A stretch of DNA of 24,872 bases from positions 1-24,872 of IMG/VR virus record IMGVR_UViG_3300034520_000190; one strand, given 5' to 3'. The notes beneath the pieces are model-generated. The model did not search any database and was not told where the DNA came from. It was given only the letters and a program-made list of their open reading frames with translations. This stretch comes from a virus. Position numbers and translations under genes: made by a program. Positions 14,370 through 23,869 of the stretch are shown here, piece after piece; positions within the stretch are counted from its first letter, which is position 1, and every line of letters starts with the position of its first letter.

Positions 14370-15725
14370 ATGGCCTTTTGGGATCAGTACGGCGGTAAAG
14401 AGGCATACATCAAAAGCCAGCAGGAACGGTATAAACAGGCCGTTGCAAGTGGCGATACCGACCTGATCAACCGGTTGAAGGCCGACGCCGCCAGAGTGGG
14501 TTACAGCCTGCCGTCGGTTTCCGCGTCCAAGTCCACCAGTTCGTCGTCCGACTACTGGAGCAGGTACACCGGCGGCAAGGAAGGATACATTCAGAGCCAG
14601 CAGGAGCGGTACAGGCAGGCGGTATCCAGTGGGGACACCGACCTGATCAACCGGCTTAAAGCCGACGCGGCCCGGGTTGGGTATTCTTTGCCGAGTGTTT
14701 CAACAAACACCATGCAGCAAGCAACAACACAATATATTCCGGCCCAACAAACAGGCCGGACAGCTACCCAGAACGTCCAGGACATACTGAAAAGTTTCAG
14801 CAAGGAATTGCAGCAGTACCTCTTTCCTTACGAGCAGGCCATGCGGGACGTGCTGGCTTCCGCGCCGAGGTACACCCCTCCCTCGGAATCCGAGCTGGCC
14901 CAGCAGGCCAGGCAGTGGGCGGAGCTACAGATAAACCCGCAGATCCAGGCCCTCCAGCGGGCCGTGGAACAGGCCCGGCAGGCTTATGAGGCGCAGAGGC
15001 AGGCCACTGAATCGGCCTACGCCGGGTTTGAGGAGCAAACCAGTAGGATGCTGCAGGAAGCGGCGCAAAGAGCCCTGGAAAGCGCCATTGCCAGGGGCGG
15101 TGGGCGTTCCGGGCAGGTTGAGTGGTTCACCGCACAGCTGCAACAACCAATTGCCGAGCGGGCGGCCCAGGTGCAGGCCGAGAGAGCGGCGAGACTGGCC
15201 GACGTGGCGAACAGGCTTTCCCTGGTCGAACAGCAGGCCCGGGAGCAGGAGCAACAATTACAGGAGCGACTGGGGCAGCTTGAAGCCAGCCGCCTGGCCG
15301 AGCTGCGCGAACTTGCCCACGCAACCGCAGTGGGTGACTGGCAACGGGTGATGCAGGCCACACAGAATCTGGCCGCACTGGCCACCCAGGCCCAGCAGTT
15401 CGCGCAGAATTATGCGGCCAGCCTGCTGCCCTACTTCGCATTGACGGAAGCACAAAGACAGGCCCAACCGCTTGACTGGGCGCAGGTAATGGGCGAGGTC
15501 CCGGCTGCCCCGCAACCGCAAGCAACATTTTCCGGCGCGGTGCCTCTCAGGTCATACGCGACCGCCAGGGGCGCTGGGATTGATTACGACCCGGCAACTG
15601 GCACGGTTATTATCAACGGCAGACGTTATTCCGCGAGTGCCCTCCAGGGTATGGGCGGTTACCTGCAGAACGGGAGCTGGTACCTGCCTGCCAGTGTTGT
15701 TGATGCATTGATCGGGGGGTATTAA
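14370..15725 (+). CDS. Probable virion-internal protein with duplicated N-terminal module
   Basis: The 451-residue protein starts after GGGGTGAT. Residues 9-51 and 69-111 are a tandem duplication (39 of 43 identical) with the pattern GKEAYI.SQQERY.QAV.SGDTDLINRL. Residues about 125-360 are nearly all Gln/Ala/Glu/Arg-rich helix, a long coiled coil. Residues about 395-450 form a small stalk-like domain (GIDYDPATGTVIINGRRY...NGSWYLPASVVDALIG), similar in style to the end of the amidase. It is followed one base later by another unknown and then the giant transglycosylase protein, the order expected for the internal ejection proteins of podoviruses. That assignment is by context; no family was recognised. 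Confidence 0.6.
   Translation: MAFWDQYGGKEAYIKSQQERYKQAVASGDTDLINRLKADAARVGYSLPSVSASKSTSSSSDYWSRYTGGKEGYIQSQQERYRQAVSSGDTDLINRLKADAARVGYSLPSVSTNTMQQATTQYIPAQQTGRTATQNVQDILKSFSKELQQYLFPYEQAMRDVLASAPRYTPPSESELAQQARQWAELQINPQIQALQRAVEQARQAYEAQRQATESAYAGFEEQTSRMLQEAAQRALESAIARGGGRSGQVEWFTAQLQQPIAERAAQVQAERAARLADVANRLSLVEQQAREQEQQLQERLGQLEASRLAELRELAHATAVGDWQRVMQATQNLAALATQAQQFAQNYAASLLPYFALTEAQRQAQPLDWAQVMGEVPAAPQPQATFSGAVPLRSYATARGAGIDYDPATGTVIINGRRYSASALQGMGGYLQNGSWYLPASVVDALIGGY
14394..14702 (+). repeat. 180-bp-period tandem duplication inside the 14370 gene
   Basis: Segments 14394-14522 and 14574-14702 encode 43-residue copies with only four amino-acid differences, although many third codon positions differ. 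The duplication is thus old and kept by selection on the protein. Confidence 0.85.
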
Positions 15726-15726
15726 C

Positions 15727-16362
15727 ATGATCGATGAACTGATCAACTTCCTTTCAAGCGTGCGCCAGCCGCAAAATACCCTGACAAACCAGGTTTTCCA
15801 GGCGCTCCAGAGAACCAATCCACCGGTTTACGTAGTACCCGACGACCAGATGCCCCGGGTCAGGTATGGCGAAGAGGTGCCGCGCCAGAACTGGCAGCAG
15901 GCCCTCAGCTCCATCCTGGGGGCGTTGCAGGTGCACAGGGCACAGAACCCCGTTTATATCCCGTTCAAGCCCGGGACGCCGACGCAGCAGAGATTGTACC
16001 AGCAGGAGTCGCTGGCTTTGCAGCGCGAGCTTGGCTATCTCCCGTACCAGTATGTACCTGCTGATACCATGTTGAAAGCATCGTTACCCGACAGTTCCGA
16101 GACTAAATATACGAAGGATGATTACGAGGCCGACCTGTACGGGCTCCGCGAGTATTACGCGAGCGCAAAAGATTACCGGGCCAGCCTGGAAAGGAACGCC
16201 ACCGAAATCATCCGGCGGATAGGAAAGAGTGCTTACAACAGGTTGCTTGAGGAAGCCAAGGAGGCTGAACGGCAGGAGATGTCCGGTCAGCTGAAGTGGG
16301 TCAGGAGATACCAGGTTCAGGGCGATCCGATCCGCGAATACTTTAAGATGATAGGTGGTTAA
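15727..16362 (+). CDS. Hypothetical late protein (211 aa), possible internal virion protein
   Basis: ATG 15727 comes one base after the previous stop, with GGGGGG as ribosome binding site. The protein is soluble. Its N-terminal third is helical ([23 protein letters not shown]), followed by a Pro/Tyr-rich middle ([19 protein letters not shown]), then a charged helical C-terminal half with [22 protein letters not shown] do not recognise it. It lies between a coiled-coil protein and the giant transglycosylase protein and is coupled to both (TTAACATG occurs at both of its gene borders), so a role with them in DNA ejection is plausible but inferred only from position. Confidence 0.6.
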   Translation: MIDELINFLSSVRQPQNTLTNQVFQALQRTNPPVYVVPDDQMPRVRYGEEVPRQNWQQALSSILGALQVHRAQNPVYIPFKPGTPTQQRLYQQESLALQRELGYLPYQYVPADTMLKASLPDSSETKYTKDDYEADLYGLREYYASAKDYRASLERNATEIIRRIGKSAYNRLLEEAKEAERQEMSGQLKWVRRYQVQGDPIREYFKMIGG

Positions 16363-16363
16363 C

Positions 16364-19300
16364 ATGGCCTCCTTAAACCTGCTCATATACGAAAAAGCGC
16401 AGAAATACGGCCTGCCGCCGAAACTGCTTTACGAGCTGGTGCGGCAGGAATCAGGGTTCAACCCCAGGGCCAAATCCCCCGCCGGCGCCATGGGGCTGAC
16501 CCAGCTCATGCCCGCCACAGCCAAAAGCCTGGGCGTGACCGACCCTTACGACCCGGAGCAGAACCTGGACGCCGGGGCCAGGTACCTGCGCCAGCAGCTG
16601 GACAGGTTCGGGCGCATCGACCTGGCCCTGGCCGCCTACAACGCCGGGCCGGGGGCCGTCCAGAAGTACGGCGGCATTCCCCCGTACAAGGAGACGCAGG
16701 CATACGTCCAGAAGATTCTCAAGAACGCGGGGATACAGCCCGGAAAGCTGTACACTGCGGGAGAGGCCATGCATCTCCTGCAGTCCCAGAGCAAAGCGCC
16801 GCAGCAGAAACCCAACTACCTGGAGCAGTTCCGGCAGTTGTATGCAAAACCATATACGCCGCCCAAGCAGGCAGCAAAAGCACCTGCAGCCGAAAAGCCG
16901 CGAAAGAGCTGGTACACCTCCCTGGACGAGCGGCTGGGCGGGCTGCTGCCTTTCGGCGCACCAGTGGCCGGCACCACCACCGCACCGCAGAGAAGCCTGG
17001 GGGAAAGGCTGCTGCGCGGTTTCGAGCAGGCATCCGAGGGTCTAATCCGGGGCGTTACCCTGGGCCTGGGCGGCCAGGGCGGGCTCATCGAACGCGGCGT
17101 GGCCAGGCTGTTCGGGCAGGAACCACCACCGCCGCCGAAGCCGGAAACCCTGGGGGAAAGGATTGCCGCCGGTGCCGGGGAGCTTGCCGGGCCCCTGGTT
17201 CCCATCAGCGGGCTTTACGGCACGGTGGGGAAGGCTGCGGCCCGGCTCATACCCGAGACGGCTACCGGCCTGGCGGCCCGGGTGGGGCGCGCCTTCCTCC
17301 CCGGTGCGGCCAGCGGTGCTGTTTACGGGGCTGTTACAGGGGCCGCACAGGGGGAATCCCCGGCGGATGTGCTCAAGGAAGCTGCCCTGAATGCCGCGCT
17401 GTTTGGCGGCGGAGACGTGGCCTTCCGGGCGCTGGGCCGTGCCGCTTCCTCCGCCTGGCGCAGGTTGAGGGGAATACCGGAAACCCCGCCTGAAACTCCA
17501 CCCGTCCGGGAAGCCGTGCCCGTCGAACCGGACTTCACCGTTGAACCGGGCGGTACCGTCCATATCGGCAGGCCCAGGCTGCGCTTGCCGGAGGGCGAGG
17601 TGCAGCGGCCGGCGGCCCTCCCGGGTGTCAGGGCGCTTCCCCCGGCGAGGGAATTTACGCCGGACTTCACCGCCGGGCCGGAAGGTGTCGAGGTCGGCGT
17701 TTCCAGGCCGCGCCTGGCCGGCACCGATGCCATCGCGCTGCCACCCGCCCCCGAGGAGCACCTGGACATCTTCATGAAGTCCCCGCAGTTCCGGCGCATG
17801 GTGGACGACATCATTAACCGGCGCAATGCAGTGGCCTCCCGGGTGCTGGAAACCTTGAAGCCCGAGGTGGAAAGCCGGGTTGCCCAGCTGGGCCGCCCGC
17901 TGGAGCAGGGCGAGCTTTACAGCATCGTCCGCGAGGTTGGGCAGAACAGGGGCATCGACGTGGACCGGCTGCTTGAGAAGGCCAGCATGTCCCGTGAACA
18001 GGTTGCCGAAGAACTTGCCCTTGCCTACCGCAGCGGTGCCCGGGAACTGCCGTTGTTCGGGAGGGACTTCGAGGTGCCCGGGGCGGAGTTTCCGGCGCCT
18101 GAAAGGGCCGCACAGAGCAAAACGGCAGAAACCCCGGTCGCTACCGCCGGAAAAACACAACAACAGCGGCAAGCCGGCAATGTCGTTCCTCTTCCGCCCG
18201 CAAAGCCCGACGCGGCCAGAATAGAATCCCGCACGTTTGAAGAGGTGGGCAGCAGGAATGTAAAAGCCATTCAACATGAATATCCACAGCTCAAGCCATA
18301 CATTCAGGCCGAAGCAAGGCGGTTGCTACGGGAACTTGAGGATTCTGTAAAAGGCGAGCGGTTTTATACCCGTAACGAGGCTGGGGAGCTCATTATTACC
18401 GGCACGAAGCGGTTTACCAGCGAGCCCATTGAGCGGATCCTTGATACTACCGGTGCAAGTTATAAGGAAATCAGGGAGGCCCTTCAGCGGATTATTCACG
18501 ATGAGGGAGCGGAAAACCAGGCCCTGGCCAAGCGCATCGAACTGGTTATTGACGAGAACCTTACCCATGGCACCAGGACCATCGAGGGATATGAGATACC
18601 GCCCAACGAGGAATACATTCGCGCCAAGGGCGGGGAAGTAAGGCCGCCCGAAGAAGATATAGAAATCGACTGGGACGCCATTGACTTTATGCGGCGGCCA
18701 AGGCAAGCCCAGGGGGGGCGGATCGGATCTGCCGGCGTGCGCCAGCCGCAAGCGGAGCAGATGGCCAGGCCCGCCCAGCAGGCGGCCGCCACTTCCGCTG
18801 CCTCCACCACCCCGGGGCGGGAAATCAAGCGGCGCAAGATAATCAAGGACCTTGAGAAGGCCCTTGAGCTGCCCATCCGCGTGGGCCGCTACCGCCAGCA
18901 GGCTTACGGCATTTACAAGGTTAAGCCCGAGGTGGTCCGCACCCAGCTGGCCGAAGACATGCCGGTGATTGCCCACGAGGTAGGTCACCATCTGGACAAG
19001 ATGTTCGGTATTCGGAAGACCGTATTCCGCGACCCCGCAATGCGGGCAGAGCTTATCGCACTTGGCAGCACACAGCCGGACAGGGAAAGGTGGTTTACCG
19101 AGGGCATTGCCGAGTTCATGCGGCATTACCTGACAGGTGACGTGGCCGCGTTGAAGAAGGCCGCGCCGAACTTCTTCGACTGGTTCGAGAACACGGTGAA
19201 GCAGGAAACCCGGGTGTGGGACGCCCTGCAGAGGTTCCGGCAGGACTATCACGACCTGACGAACGCCCCGGCGGTGGCCAGGATCAAGGCCGGCATTTCA

Positions 19301-21829
19301 GTGAACGAGAAAACAAAGCGCCCGGTGACCTGGGACAGGCTGATGACGGCCATGGTGGACGACCTGCGGCCCATCGACAGCTTTGTGGAGAAAGTCACCG
19401 GCGGCGGGAGAGCCCGGGCTGAACTGAAAGCCACGGAGGACCCGTTCATTCAGGCCCAGCTGTTCCGGGGCTGGACCGGAAAGGCCCGCCAGGCCCTGTA
19501 CGACGGGGTTTACGACAGCAACTTCAACAAGGTGGGGCCGTCCCTGCGGGAAATCCTGAAGCCCGTGCGGGACCGGCTGGACGACTTCCGGGCCTACCTG
19601 GTGGCCAAACGCGCCCGGGAACTGCACGCCCGGGGGATTGAAACGGGCTACAGCCAGGCCGACGTGGAGCAGGCCATCAAGGAGCTGGAGAATCCGGTTT
19701 TTCAGAAGGCCCAGCAGGACCTGGTCAGGTTCCAGGACCAGATCCTTGACCGCCTGGTTGAATCTGGCGTACTCTCCCGGGAGCAGGCCGCCGCCATGCG
19801 GGCAATGAACAGGGAATACGTGCCCTTCTACCGGGTATTTGACGAGAATGCCGGCGGGGTGGGGTTCGGCAAGCGCGGTTTTGCCGACCTGGCGCCGCCC
19901 ATCCGCCGGCTGAAAGGGTCCAGCCGGACCATCGTTGACCCACTTGAATCCATCATCAAGAACACCTACTACCTGACCAACATCGCCGAGCGAAACAACG
20001 TGGGTCGCACCCTGGTGGAGCTGGCCGAGAAGTACGAGGGCATGGGCAAATTTGTCGAGAAGGTGGACCCGAAGCGGTACCCGGTTCAGTTCCAGGTTGG
20101 GGATATAGCCCGGAAGCTGGAGCAGCTGGGCGTAGAGGTACCGGATGATGCGCTCCGGGAAGTGCTTACCGTTTTCCGTCCGAACATGACGGGTTCCCCC
20201 GGGGAAAACATCCTGGCCGTCTACCGTAACGGAAAGCGGGAGCTGTACCAGCTGGACCCCGAGTTGTACCGGGCCGTGCTGATGCTGGACAGGGAAAGCA
20301 CAAATACCCTGATGCGGCTGTTAAGCGCCCCCGCCTCCTGGCTGCGGGCCGGGGCGACCCTGAGCCCCGAGTTCATGATCCGCAACCTCATGCGGGACGC
20401 CGTGAGCACCTGGGTCTACAGCCGGTACGGGTTTATTCCGGTTATAGACACCATCCGCGGACTGTTCCACGTTATCCGGCGGGACGACCTCTATCAAAAG
20501 TGGCTGGCCTCCGGCGGTGCGCAGGCCACACTGACCAGCCTGGACCGGGCCTACCTGCAGGAGGACATCCGAAAGCTGGTTGCGGACCGGCTGAAGGATA
20601 AGGCGTTCCTTTACCTGCGGAATCCGCTTGATTTACTGCGCAAGCTGTCCGAGTTCTCCGAGGAAGCCACCCGCCTTGGCGAGTTCGCCCGGGCGGTAAA
20701 GAAGGAGGGTATGACCCGGGAAGGGATCCAGAAGGCGGCCCTGGCCAGCCGGGACATCACCCTGGACTTCGGGCGGGCCGGTACTGCGGGCAGGTCTATT
20801 AACCAGGTTGTGGCCTTCTTCAATGCCGCCGTACAGGGGCTGGACAAGATGCGCCGGGCGTTTTTCAAGGGCGACCCGAAACAGATAGCCCGGCACTGGA
20901 TCCGGGCGACGACCTTCATCACCCTGCCCTCTGTGGCGCTGTGGGCCTTGAACCACGACGACCCGCGCTACCGGGAGTTGCCTGATTGGCGGAAGGACCT
21001 CTTCTGGAACATCCTGACGCCGGATTATATCATCTCCATCCCCAAACCGTTTGAGCTGGGAGTTATCTTCGGCACGCTGCCGGAACGGATCCTTGATTGG
21101 GCCTACAATACAGACCCGGAAGCGGTCAAGAAGTGGGCGCACACGTTCCTGGAGGCAACATCCCCGGGCTGGCTCCCCACGGCCCTGGCCCCTATCATCG
21201 AAGTCATAACCAACCACAGCTTTTTCAGGGGTCAGCCGATAGTGCCCATGAGCGAGCAGAACCTGCCGGCCAGTGAGCAGTACGGGCCGTACACCACCGA
21301 AACAGCCAAGCTCATCGGCAGGGGCATGGCGGCCATCACCGGCGGAGAAGGTGTGTCGCCCCGCAAGGTGGAAACCATCCTGCGCGGGTACGGCGGCGGC
21401 CTGGCCATGCACGGCGCGGCCATCCTGGACACCATCCTGCGTAAGACCGGGGCGGTGGAAGACCTGCGGCCCGCAAAGAGCCTTGCCGACTACCCGGGAA
21501 TCAAGGCCGTGGTCCAGGAACCATACCGGCAGGCGCAGAGCATTGACGATTTTTACAAGTACCTCGACAGGCTTGAAAGGAAAGCGGCTGCAACGAAGAA
21601 ATACCAGGAAGCCGGGAAGCCGGTCCCGCCGGTATACCGCTACAGCCCGGAAGAGCTGCGCTATGCCCGCAAAGTGGCCCGTGAGCTGTCCGAGCTGCGC
21701 AAGCAGCACAAGGCAGTTTTCATGAGCCGGGAACTTTCGCCGGAGCAGAAGAGGGAAGCGATGCGAAGAATCAATATGATGATGATCAACCTGGTGCGCG
21801 GGACGTTAGGAGAAAAGCCGGCCAGTTAG
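16364..21829 (+). CDS. Giant polyvalent ejection protein: lytic transglycosylase, HExxH zincin, LPD38-like region
   Basis: The 1821-residue protein starts at ATG 16364 after AGGTGG (GTG 16355 is the alternative). Residues 1-125 are an SLT domain with catalytic E29 in VRQESGFNP, then [12 protein letters not shown] and [12 protein letters not shown]. Residues about 205-330 are Gly/Ala-rich amphipathic segments that could insert in membrane. A Pro-rich linker region follows. Near 871 is a metalloprotease motif HEVGHH (H871, E872, H875), with E913 in WFTEGIAEF as likely third ligand. Residues about 1335-1535 ([33 protein letters not shown], and later helices) resemble LPD38 of polyvalent proteins. 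The probable role is injection with the DNA, to cut the cell wall and process host or phage proteins. It is the last gene of the late operon. Confidence 0.87.
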   Translation: MASLNLLIYEKAQKYGLPPKLLYELVRQESGFNPRAKSPAGAMGLTQLMPATAKSLGVTDPYDPEQNLDAGARYLRQQLDRFGRIDLALAAYNAGPGAVQKYGGIPPYKETQAYVQKILKNAGIQPGKLYTAGEAMHLLQSQSKAPQQKPNYLEQFRQLYAKPYTPPKQAAKAPAAEKPRKSWYTSLDERLGGLLPFGAPVAGTTTAPQRSLGERLLRGFEQASEGLIRGVTLGLGGQGGLIERGVARLFGQEPPPPPKPETLGERIAAGAGELAGPLVPISGLYGTVGKAAARLIPETATGLAARVGRAFLPGAASGAVYGAVTGAAQGESPADVLKEAALNAALFGGGDVAFRALGRAASSAWRRLRGIPETPPETPPVREAVPVEPDFTVEPGGTVHIGRPRLRLPEGEVQRPAALPGVRALPPAREFTPDFTAGPEGVEVGVSRPRLAGTDAIALPPAPEEHLDIFMKSPQFRRMVDDIINRRNAVASRVLETLKPEVESRVAQLGRPLEQGELYSIVREVGQNRGIDVDRLLEKASMSREQVAEELALAYRSGARELPLFGRDFEVPGAEFPAPERAAQSKTAETPVATAGKTQQQRQAGNVVPLPPAKPDAARIESRTFEEVGSRNVKAIQHEYPQLKPYIQAEARRLLRELEDSVKGERFYTRNEAGELIITGTKRFTSEPIERILDTTGASYKEIREALQRIIHDEGAENQALAKRIELVIDENLTHGTRTIEGYEIPPNEEYIRAKGGEVRPPEEDIEIDWDAIDFMRRPRQAQGGRIGSAGVRQPQAEQMARPAQQAAATSAASTTPGREIKRRKIIKDLEKALELPIRVGRYRQQAYGIYKVKPEVVRTQLAEDMPVIAHEVGHHLDKMFGIRKTVFRDPAMRAELIALGSTQPDRERWFTEGIAEFMRHYLTGDVAALKKAAPNFFDWFENTVKQETRVWDALQRFRQDYHDLTNAPAVARIKAGISVNEKTKRPVTWDRLMTAMVDDLRPIDSFVEKVTGGGRARAELKATEDPFIQAQLFRGWTGKARQALYDGVYDSNFNKVGPSLREILKPVRDRLDDFRAYLVAKRARELHARGIETGYSQADVEQAIKELENPVFQKAQQDLVRFQDQILDRLVESGVLSREQAAAMRAMNREYVPFYRVFDENAGGVGFGKRGFADLAPPIRRLKGSSRTIVDPLESIIKNTYYLTNIAERNNVGRTLVELAEKYEGMGKFVEKVDPKRYPVQFQVGDIARKLEQLGVEVPDDALREVLTVFRPNMTGSPGENILAVYRNGKRELYQLDPELYRAVLMLDRESTNTLMRLLSAPASWLRAGATLSPEFMIRNLMRDAVSTWVYSRYGFIPVIDTIRGLFHVIRRDDLYQKWLASGGAQATLTSLDRAYLQEDIRKLVADRLKDKAFLYLRNPLDLLRKLSEFSEEATRLGEFARAVKKEGMTREGIQKAALASRDITLDFGRAGTAGRSINQVVAFFNAAVQGLDKMRRAFFKGDPKQIARHWIRATTFITLPSVALWALNHDDPRYRELPDWRKDLFWNILTPDYIISIPKPFELGVIFGTLPERILDWAYNTDPEAVKKWAHTFLEATSPGWLPTALAPIIEVITNHSFFRGQPIVPMSEQNLPASEQYGPYTTETAKLIGRGMAAITGGEGVSPRKVETILRGYGGGLAMHGAAILDTILRKTGAVEDLRPAKSLADYPGIKAVVQEPYRQAQSIDDFYKYLDRLERKAAATKKYQEAGKPVPPVYRYSPEELRYARKVARELSELRKQHKAVFMSRELSPEQKREAMRRINMMMINLVRGTLGEKPAS

Positions 21830-21840
21830 CGGCCGGCTTT
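21814..21840. terminator. Bidirectional intrinsic terminator between convergent genes
   Basis: A 10-bp helix (21814-21823 with 21831-21840, core GCCGGCC/GGCCGGC) with a seven-base loop has T-rich tails both ways: TTTCTTATT on the forward strand and TTTTCTCC on the reverse. It ends the late operon and the reverse-strand membrane gene. Both genes' stop codons lie inside the loop. Confidence 0.88.
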
Positions 21841-22134
21841 CTTATTCATCGTGCGGGGGAAGTGCTTGCGGAACCACGGGGGATAATTGGCGTAGGGGTC
21901 TGGCCTGAGCTTGCGTATCAGCCAGCGGATGGGGGCGTAAAATACGTAGTAGCACAGCCAGAACACGGCACAGAACAGCAGCCAGGCGCCAAAAGCCATC
22001 TGGAGCACCCACATGATGGGGTTCCAGCCCTCACCGGTGGCCGGGTCCACTACCTGGATGCATGAGGCGAACAACACAAGGGCGATGGCCACGGCTGCAG
22101 TCCAGCAGAGGACGTCCTTTTGCTTTTCGGTCAC
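21826..22134 (-). CDS. Small membrane protein, two transmembrane segments, unknown
   Basis: The GTG start at 22134 is preferred because AAGGAGG lies six bases ahead; an ATG 18 bases further upstream would put that site inside the gene. The 102-residue protein has a hydrophobic segment at about residues 9-31 and a second, long aromatic-rich one at about 46-75 ([21 protein letters not shown]), then a basic C-terminal tail. It is transcribed apart from the late operon, from its own promoter, next to the attP-like site, as phage genes expressed during lysogeny often are. A superinfection-exclusion or lysogenic-conversion role is possible; no family was recognised. Confidence 0.7.
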   Translation of the reverse strand: MTEKQKDVLCWTAAVAIALVLFASCIQVVDPATGEGWNPIMWVLQMAFGAWLLFCAVFWLCYYVFYAPIRWLIRKLRPDPYANYPPWFRKHFPRTMNKKAGR

Positions 22135-22165
22135 TCGATCCCTCCTTTTCATTTTCTTTGTTTAA

Positions 22166-22194
22166 ATGCTACCCTTCGCTTAACATTTTGTCTA
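22166..22194 (-). promoter_or_regulatory. Promoter of the small membrane protein gene
   Basis: On the reverse strand TAGACA (22194-22189) and TAGCAT (22171-22166) are 17 bases apart, 32 bases upstream of the GTG start. A short dyad TATTC/GAATA (22193-22197 and 22205-22209) touches the -35 and could be an operator. Confidence 0.55.
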
Positions 22195-22208
22195 TTCCAA
22201 TATAGAAT
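22180..22208 (+). promoter_or_regulatory. Possible forward promoter reading across the attP-like dyad
   Basis: TTAACA (22180-22185), 17 bases, TAGAAT (22203-22208): five of six consensus matches in each box. It overlaps the reverse promoter of the membrane gene. A transcript would cross the dyad at 22235-22282 and meet a GC hairpin (22299-22304 with 22311-22316, then CCTTTAG). No forward gene follows, so it may be fortuitous in AT-rich sequence or make a small RNA antisense to the integrase end. Confidence 0.35.
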
Positions 22209-22234
22209 AAAGGGTGAACAAAGGCGCAGGTGCC

Positions 22235-22282
22235 GGATACGTATTAGAAGCGACGGCCAGCCGACGCTACTAATACGTAACC
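22235..22282. other. Candidate attP of the serine integrase (48-bp dyad centred on CA)
   Basis: Counting outward from the CA at 22258-22259, 20 of 23 position pairs are complementary. The arms contain TACGTATTAG (22238-22247) against CTAATACGTA (22270-22279), AGCG/CGCT, and CGGC/GCCG next to the core. The only breaks are single A-A oppositions at 22253/22264, 22248/22269 and 22237/22280. A roughly 50-bp dyad around a non-palindromic dinucleotide is the known architecture of large-serine-recombinase attP sites, and it lies 38 bases beyond the integrase stop. The alternative is a hairpin of a small RNA. Confidence 0.68.
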
Positions 22283-22319
22283 TGATCGTTGGGGGAACCG
22301 GCGGGAAAATCCGCCGCCT

Positions 22320-23804
22320 TTAGTCCAGCAGCTGGACTTCCACGTTCCCCGGGTAGATAACAATCCTTTTTACAATAGACCTGATGAGCATTTTTCTTTC
22401 CTGGACGTCCGCGGCTTCCCACAGGCTACGGACGTTTTTTATTGCCTCGGCCACCTGTTTTAAAGTCATTTCCTTCGTCTCCAGCCTGGCAAGGGACGCC
22501 TCCAGTTCCTCAATTTGCCGCATTTTCTCTTCCTTTTCCCTGTTCAGCTGGTCCAGCCTCTCCCTGAAATCCGGGAAGCCAATACCGCCCTGCTCGTAGA
22601 GGTCGAACCATTTCTGCTTGCGCCTGTCCACCTCGGCCAGGGCCTTTCTGGCCTCTTCCAGGTATGCGGCCATGCTTGCGCCCTGTTCAATTTCTTCCCG
22701 CACGTTCCGGTATGCCTCCCAGTAGAGGGAGGAATCCCGGCTGTATTCCTCCAGGACGTCCAGGACCATGCCTTCCAGGCGCTCCGCCTGGATCGCGCTG
22801 TTCCTGCAGCTGAACCCGTGTTCCCTGCCGATGCAGCGGTAATACTTGACTATCCTGCCCGGCTTCTTCGCTTTGCGGAACCATCCCCGGTAGCGGCTGC
22901 CGCAAATCCCGCAGTAGACCAGGCCGCTCAGGGGGTACTGGCTGGCCACCTCCCGCATGTGCATGACAGACTTCTTCTCAATCATGTCCTGCACCTTCCA
23001 GAATAATTCCCGGTCGATAATCGGTTCATGTTTTCCTTCGACGATTACCCATTCCTCCCTGGGCCGCCTGATGGTCCTGGTCCCTTTCCTCTGTGTGCGG
23101 TTGTAGACCATGTAGCCGGCATACTCCGGGTTTGTGAGGATCTGGCGGACCGTAATGTTCGACCACTCGTTTCCCTTCCGCGTCCTTATTCCCGAGCTGT
23201 TAAGATGTTTTGCTATCGCCCGCATACCCGTGCCCCGGGCGTAGAGGTTGAACATCTGTTTAATCACTGCGGCTTCGTGGGGCACAATGACAAGCCGCTT
23301 GTCTTCGTTCATGTAGCCGTAGGGGGCCTGGTACGCGCCGCACCATTCACCGCTCCTTGCCTTGTGGAGCATGTTCACCTTCACCCGCTCTGCGATGGAT
23401 TCCCGCTCGAACTGGGCGAAGGCGACCAGCATGGACAGCATCAGCCGGCCGGCAATGGTGCCGGTGTCAAAAGGTTCGGTAACGGATTTCAAACAAACCT
23501 GGGCAGGTTCAAAGACTTCCTCTACCACACGCAAAAGGTCCACGGCCCGGCGGGAAAAGCGGTCCAGCCGGTAGACCAGGACGACATTGAACTTCTTTTG
23601 CCTCGCTTCCTCTATAAGCCTCCTGACGGCGGGCCTGTCCAGGTTTTTGCCGGAATATCCGTCGTCAATGAAATAGTCGTATATTTCCCAGCCCTGGGAC
23701 TTGCAGAAGGCCTCCAGCCGCTCTTTTTGGCTGGCGATGGAATAACCCTCGGCGGCCTGGTCCTCGGTTGAAACCCGCAGGTAAAGCGCGGCCCTGGTGG
23801 TCAT
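22320..23804 (-). CDS. int: Large serine recombinase (phage integrase)
   Basis: The 494-residue enzyme starts at ATG 23804 behind GGAGGGAACC. Residues 1-150 form the resolvase-type catalytic domain with nucleophile S12 in LYLRVSTEDQ and R79/R82 in YRLDRFSRR. Residues about 160-265 form the Recombinase domain (YGYMNEDKRLVIVPHEA, LNSSGIRTRKG, ILTNPEYAG). A zinc ribbon follows with C298, C301, C324 and C333, and then a coiled coil at about 380-445, used to join attP and attB complexes. All the parts of an active large serine integrase are present at normal length. It integrates the phage at attB without host factors; excision needs a directionality factor, not identified here. It is last in a reverse operon after repressor and repeat-protein genes. 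Confidence 0.96.
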   Translation of the reverse strand: MTTRAALYLRVSTEDQAAEGYSIASQKERLEAFCKSQGWEIYDYFIDDGYSGKNLDRPAVRRLIEEARQKKFNVVLVYRLDRFSRRAVDLLRVVEEVFEPAQVCLKSVTEPFDTGTIAGRLMLSMLVAFAQFERESIAERVKVNMLHKARSGEWCGAYQAPYGYMNEDKRLVIVPHEAAVIKQMFNLYARGTGMRAIAKHLNSSGIRTRKGNEWSNITVRQILTNPEYAGYMVYNRTQRKGTRTIRRPREEWVIVEGKHEPIIDRELFWKVQDMIEKKSVMHMREVASQYPLSGLVYCGICGSRYRGWFRKAKKPGRIVKYYRCIGREHGFSCRNSAIQAERLEGMVLDVLEEYSRDSSLYWEAYRNVREEIEQGASMAAYLEEARKALAEVDRRKQKWFDLYEQGGIGFPDFRERLDQLNREKEEKMRQIEELEASLARLETKEMTLKQVAEAIKNVRSLWEAADVQERKMLIRSIVKRIVIYPGNVEVQLLD

Positions 23805-23832
23805 CTGGTTCCCTCCGTCATTAAAAGATGAT

Positions 23833-23861
23833 GGCTTTGCAGGAGACGGTCCCGCAAAGCC
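23833..23861 (-). terminator. Possible intrinsic terminator/attenuator between repeat-protein gene and integrase
   Basis: GGCTTTGC (23833-23840) pairs with GCAAAGCC (23854-23861), with an extra GGA/TCC inside. Read on the reverse strand the helix is followed by ATCATCTTTTAATG. The T-run is delayed, so termination may be partial and would limit integrase expression relative to the repressor and repeat protein. Confidence 0.5.
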
Positions 23862-23869
23862 GTAAAACA

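Noticed and set aside
17042-18277. Long reverse open frames within the polyvalent protein gene
   Set aside because: Antisense shadows of a GC-rich gene; no ribosome binding sites and low-complexity Arg/Pro/Gly composition.
22299-22316. GC hairpin after the integrase stop as its terminator
   Set aside because: On the reverse strand it is followed by GGTTCCCCC, not a T-run, so it is not a standard intrinsic terminator for the integrase.
23028-23771. Forward open frame of 247 codons
   Set aside because: It is the antisense of the well-supported serine integrase and shows no family motif.
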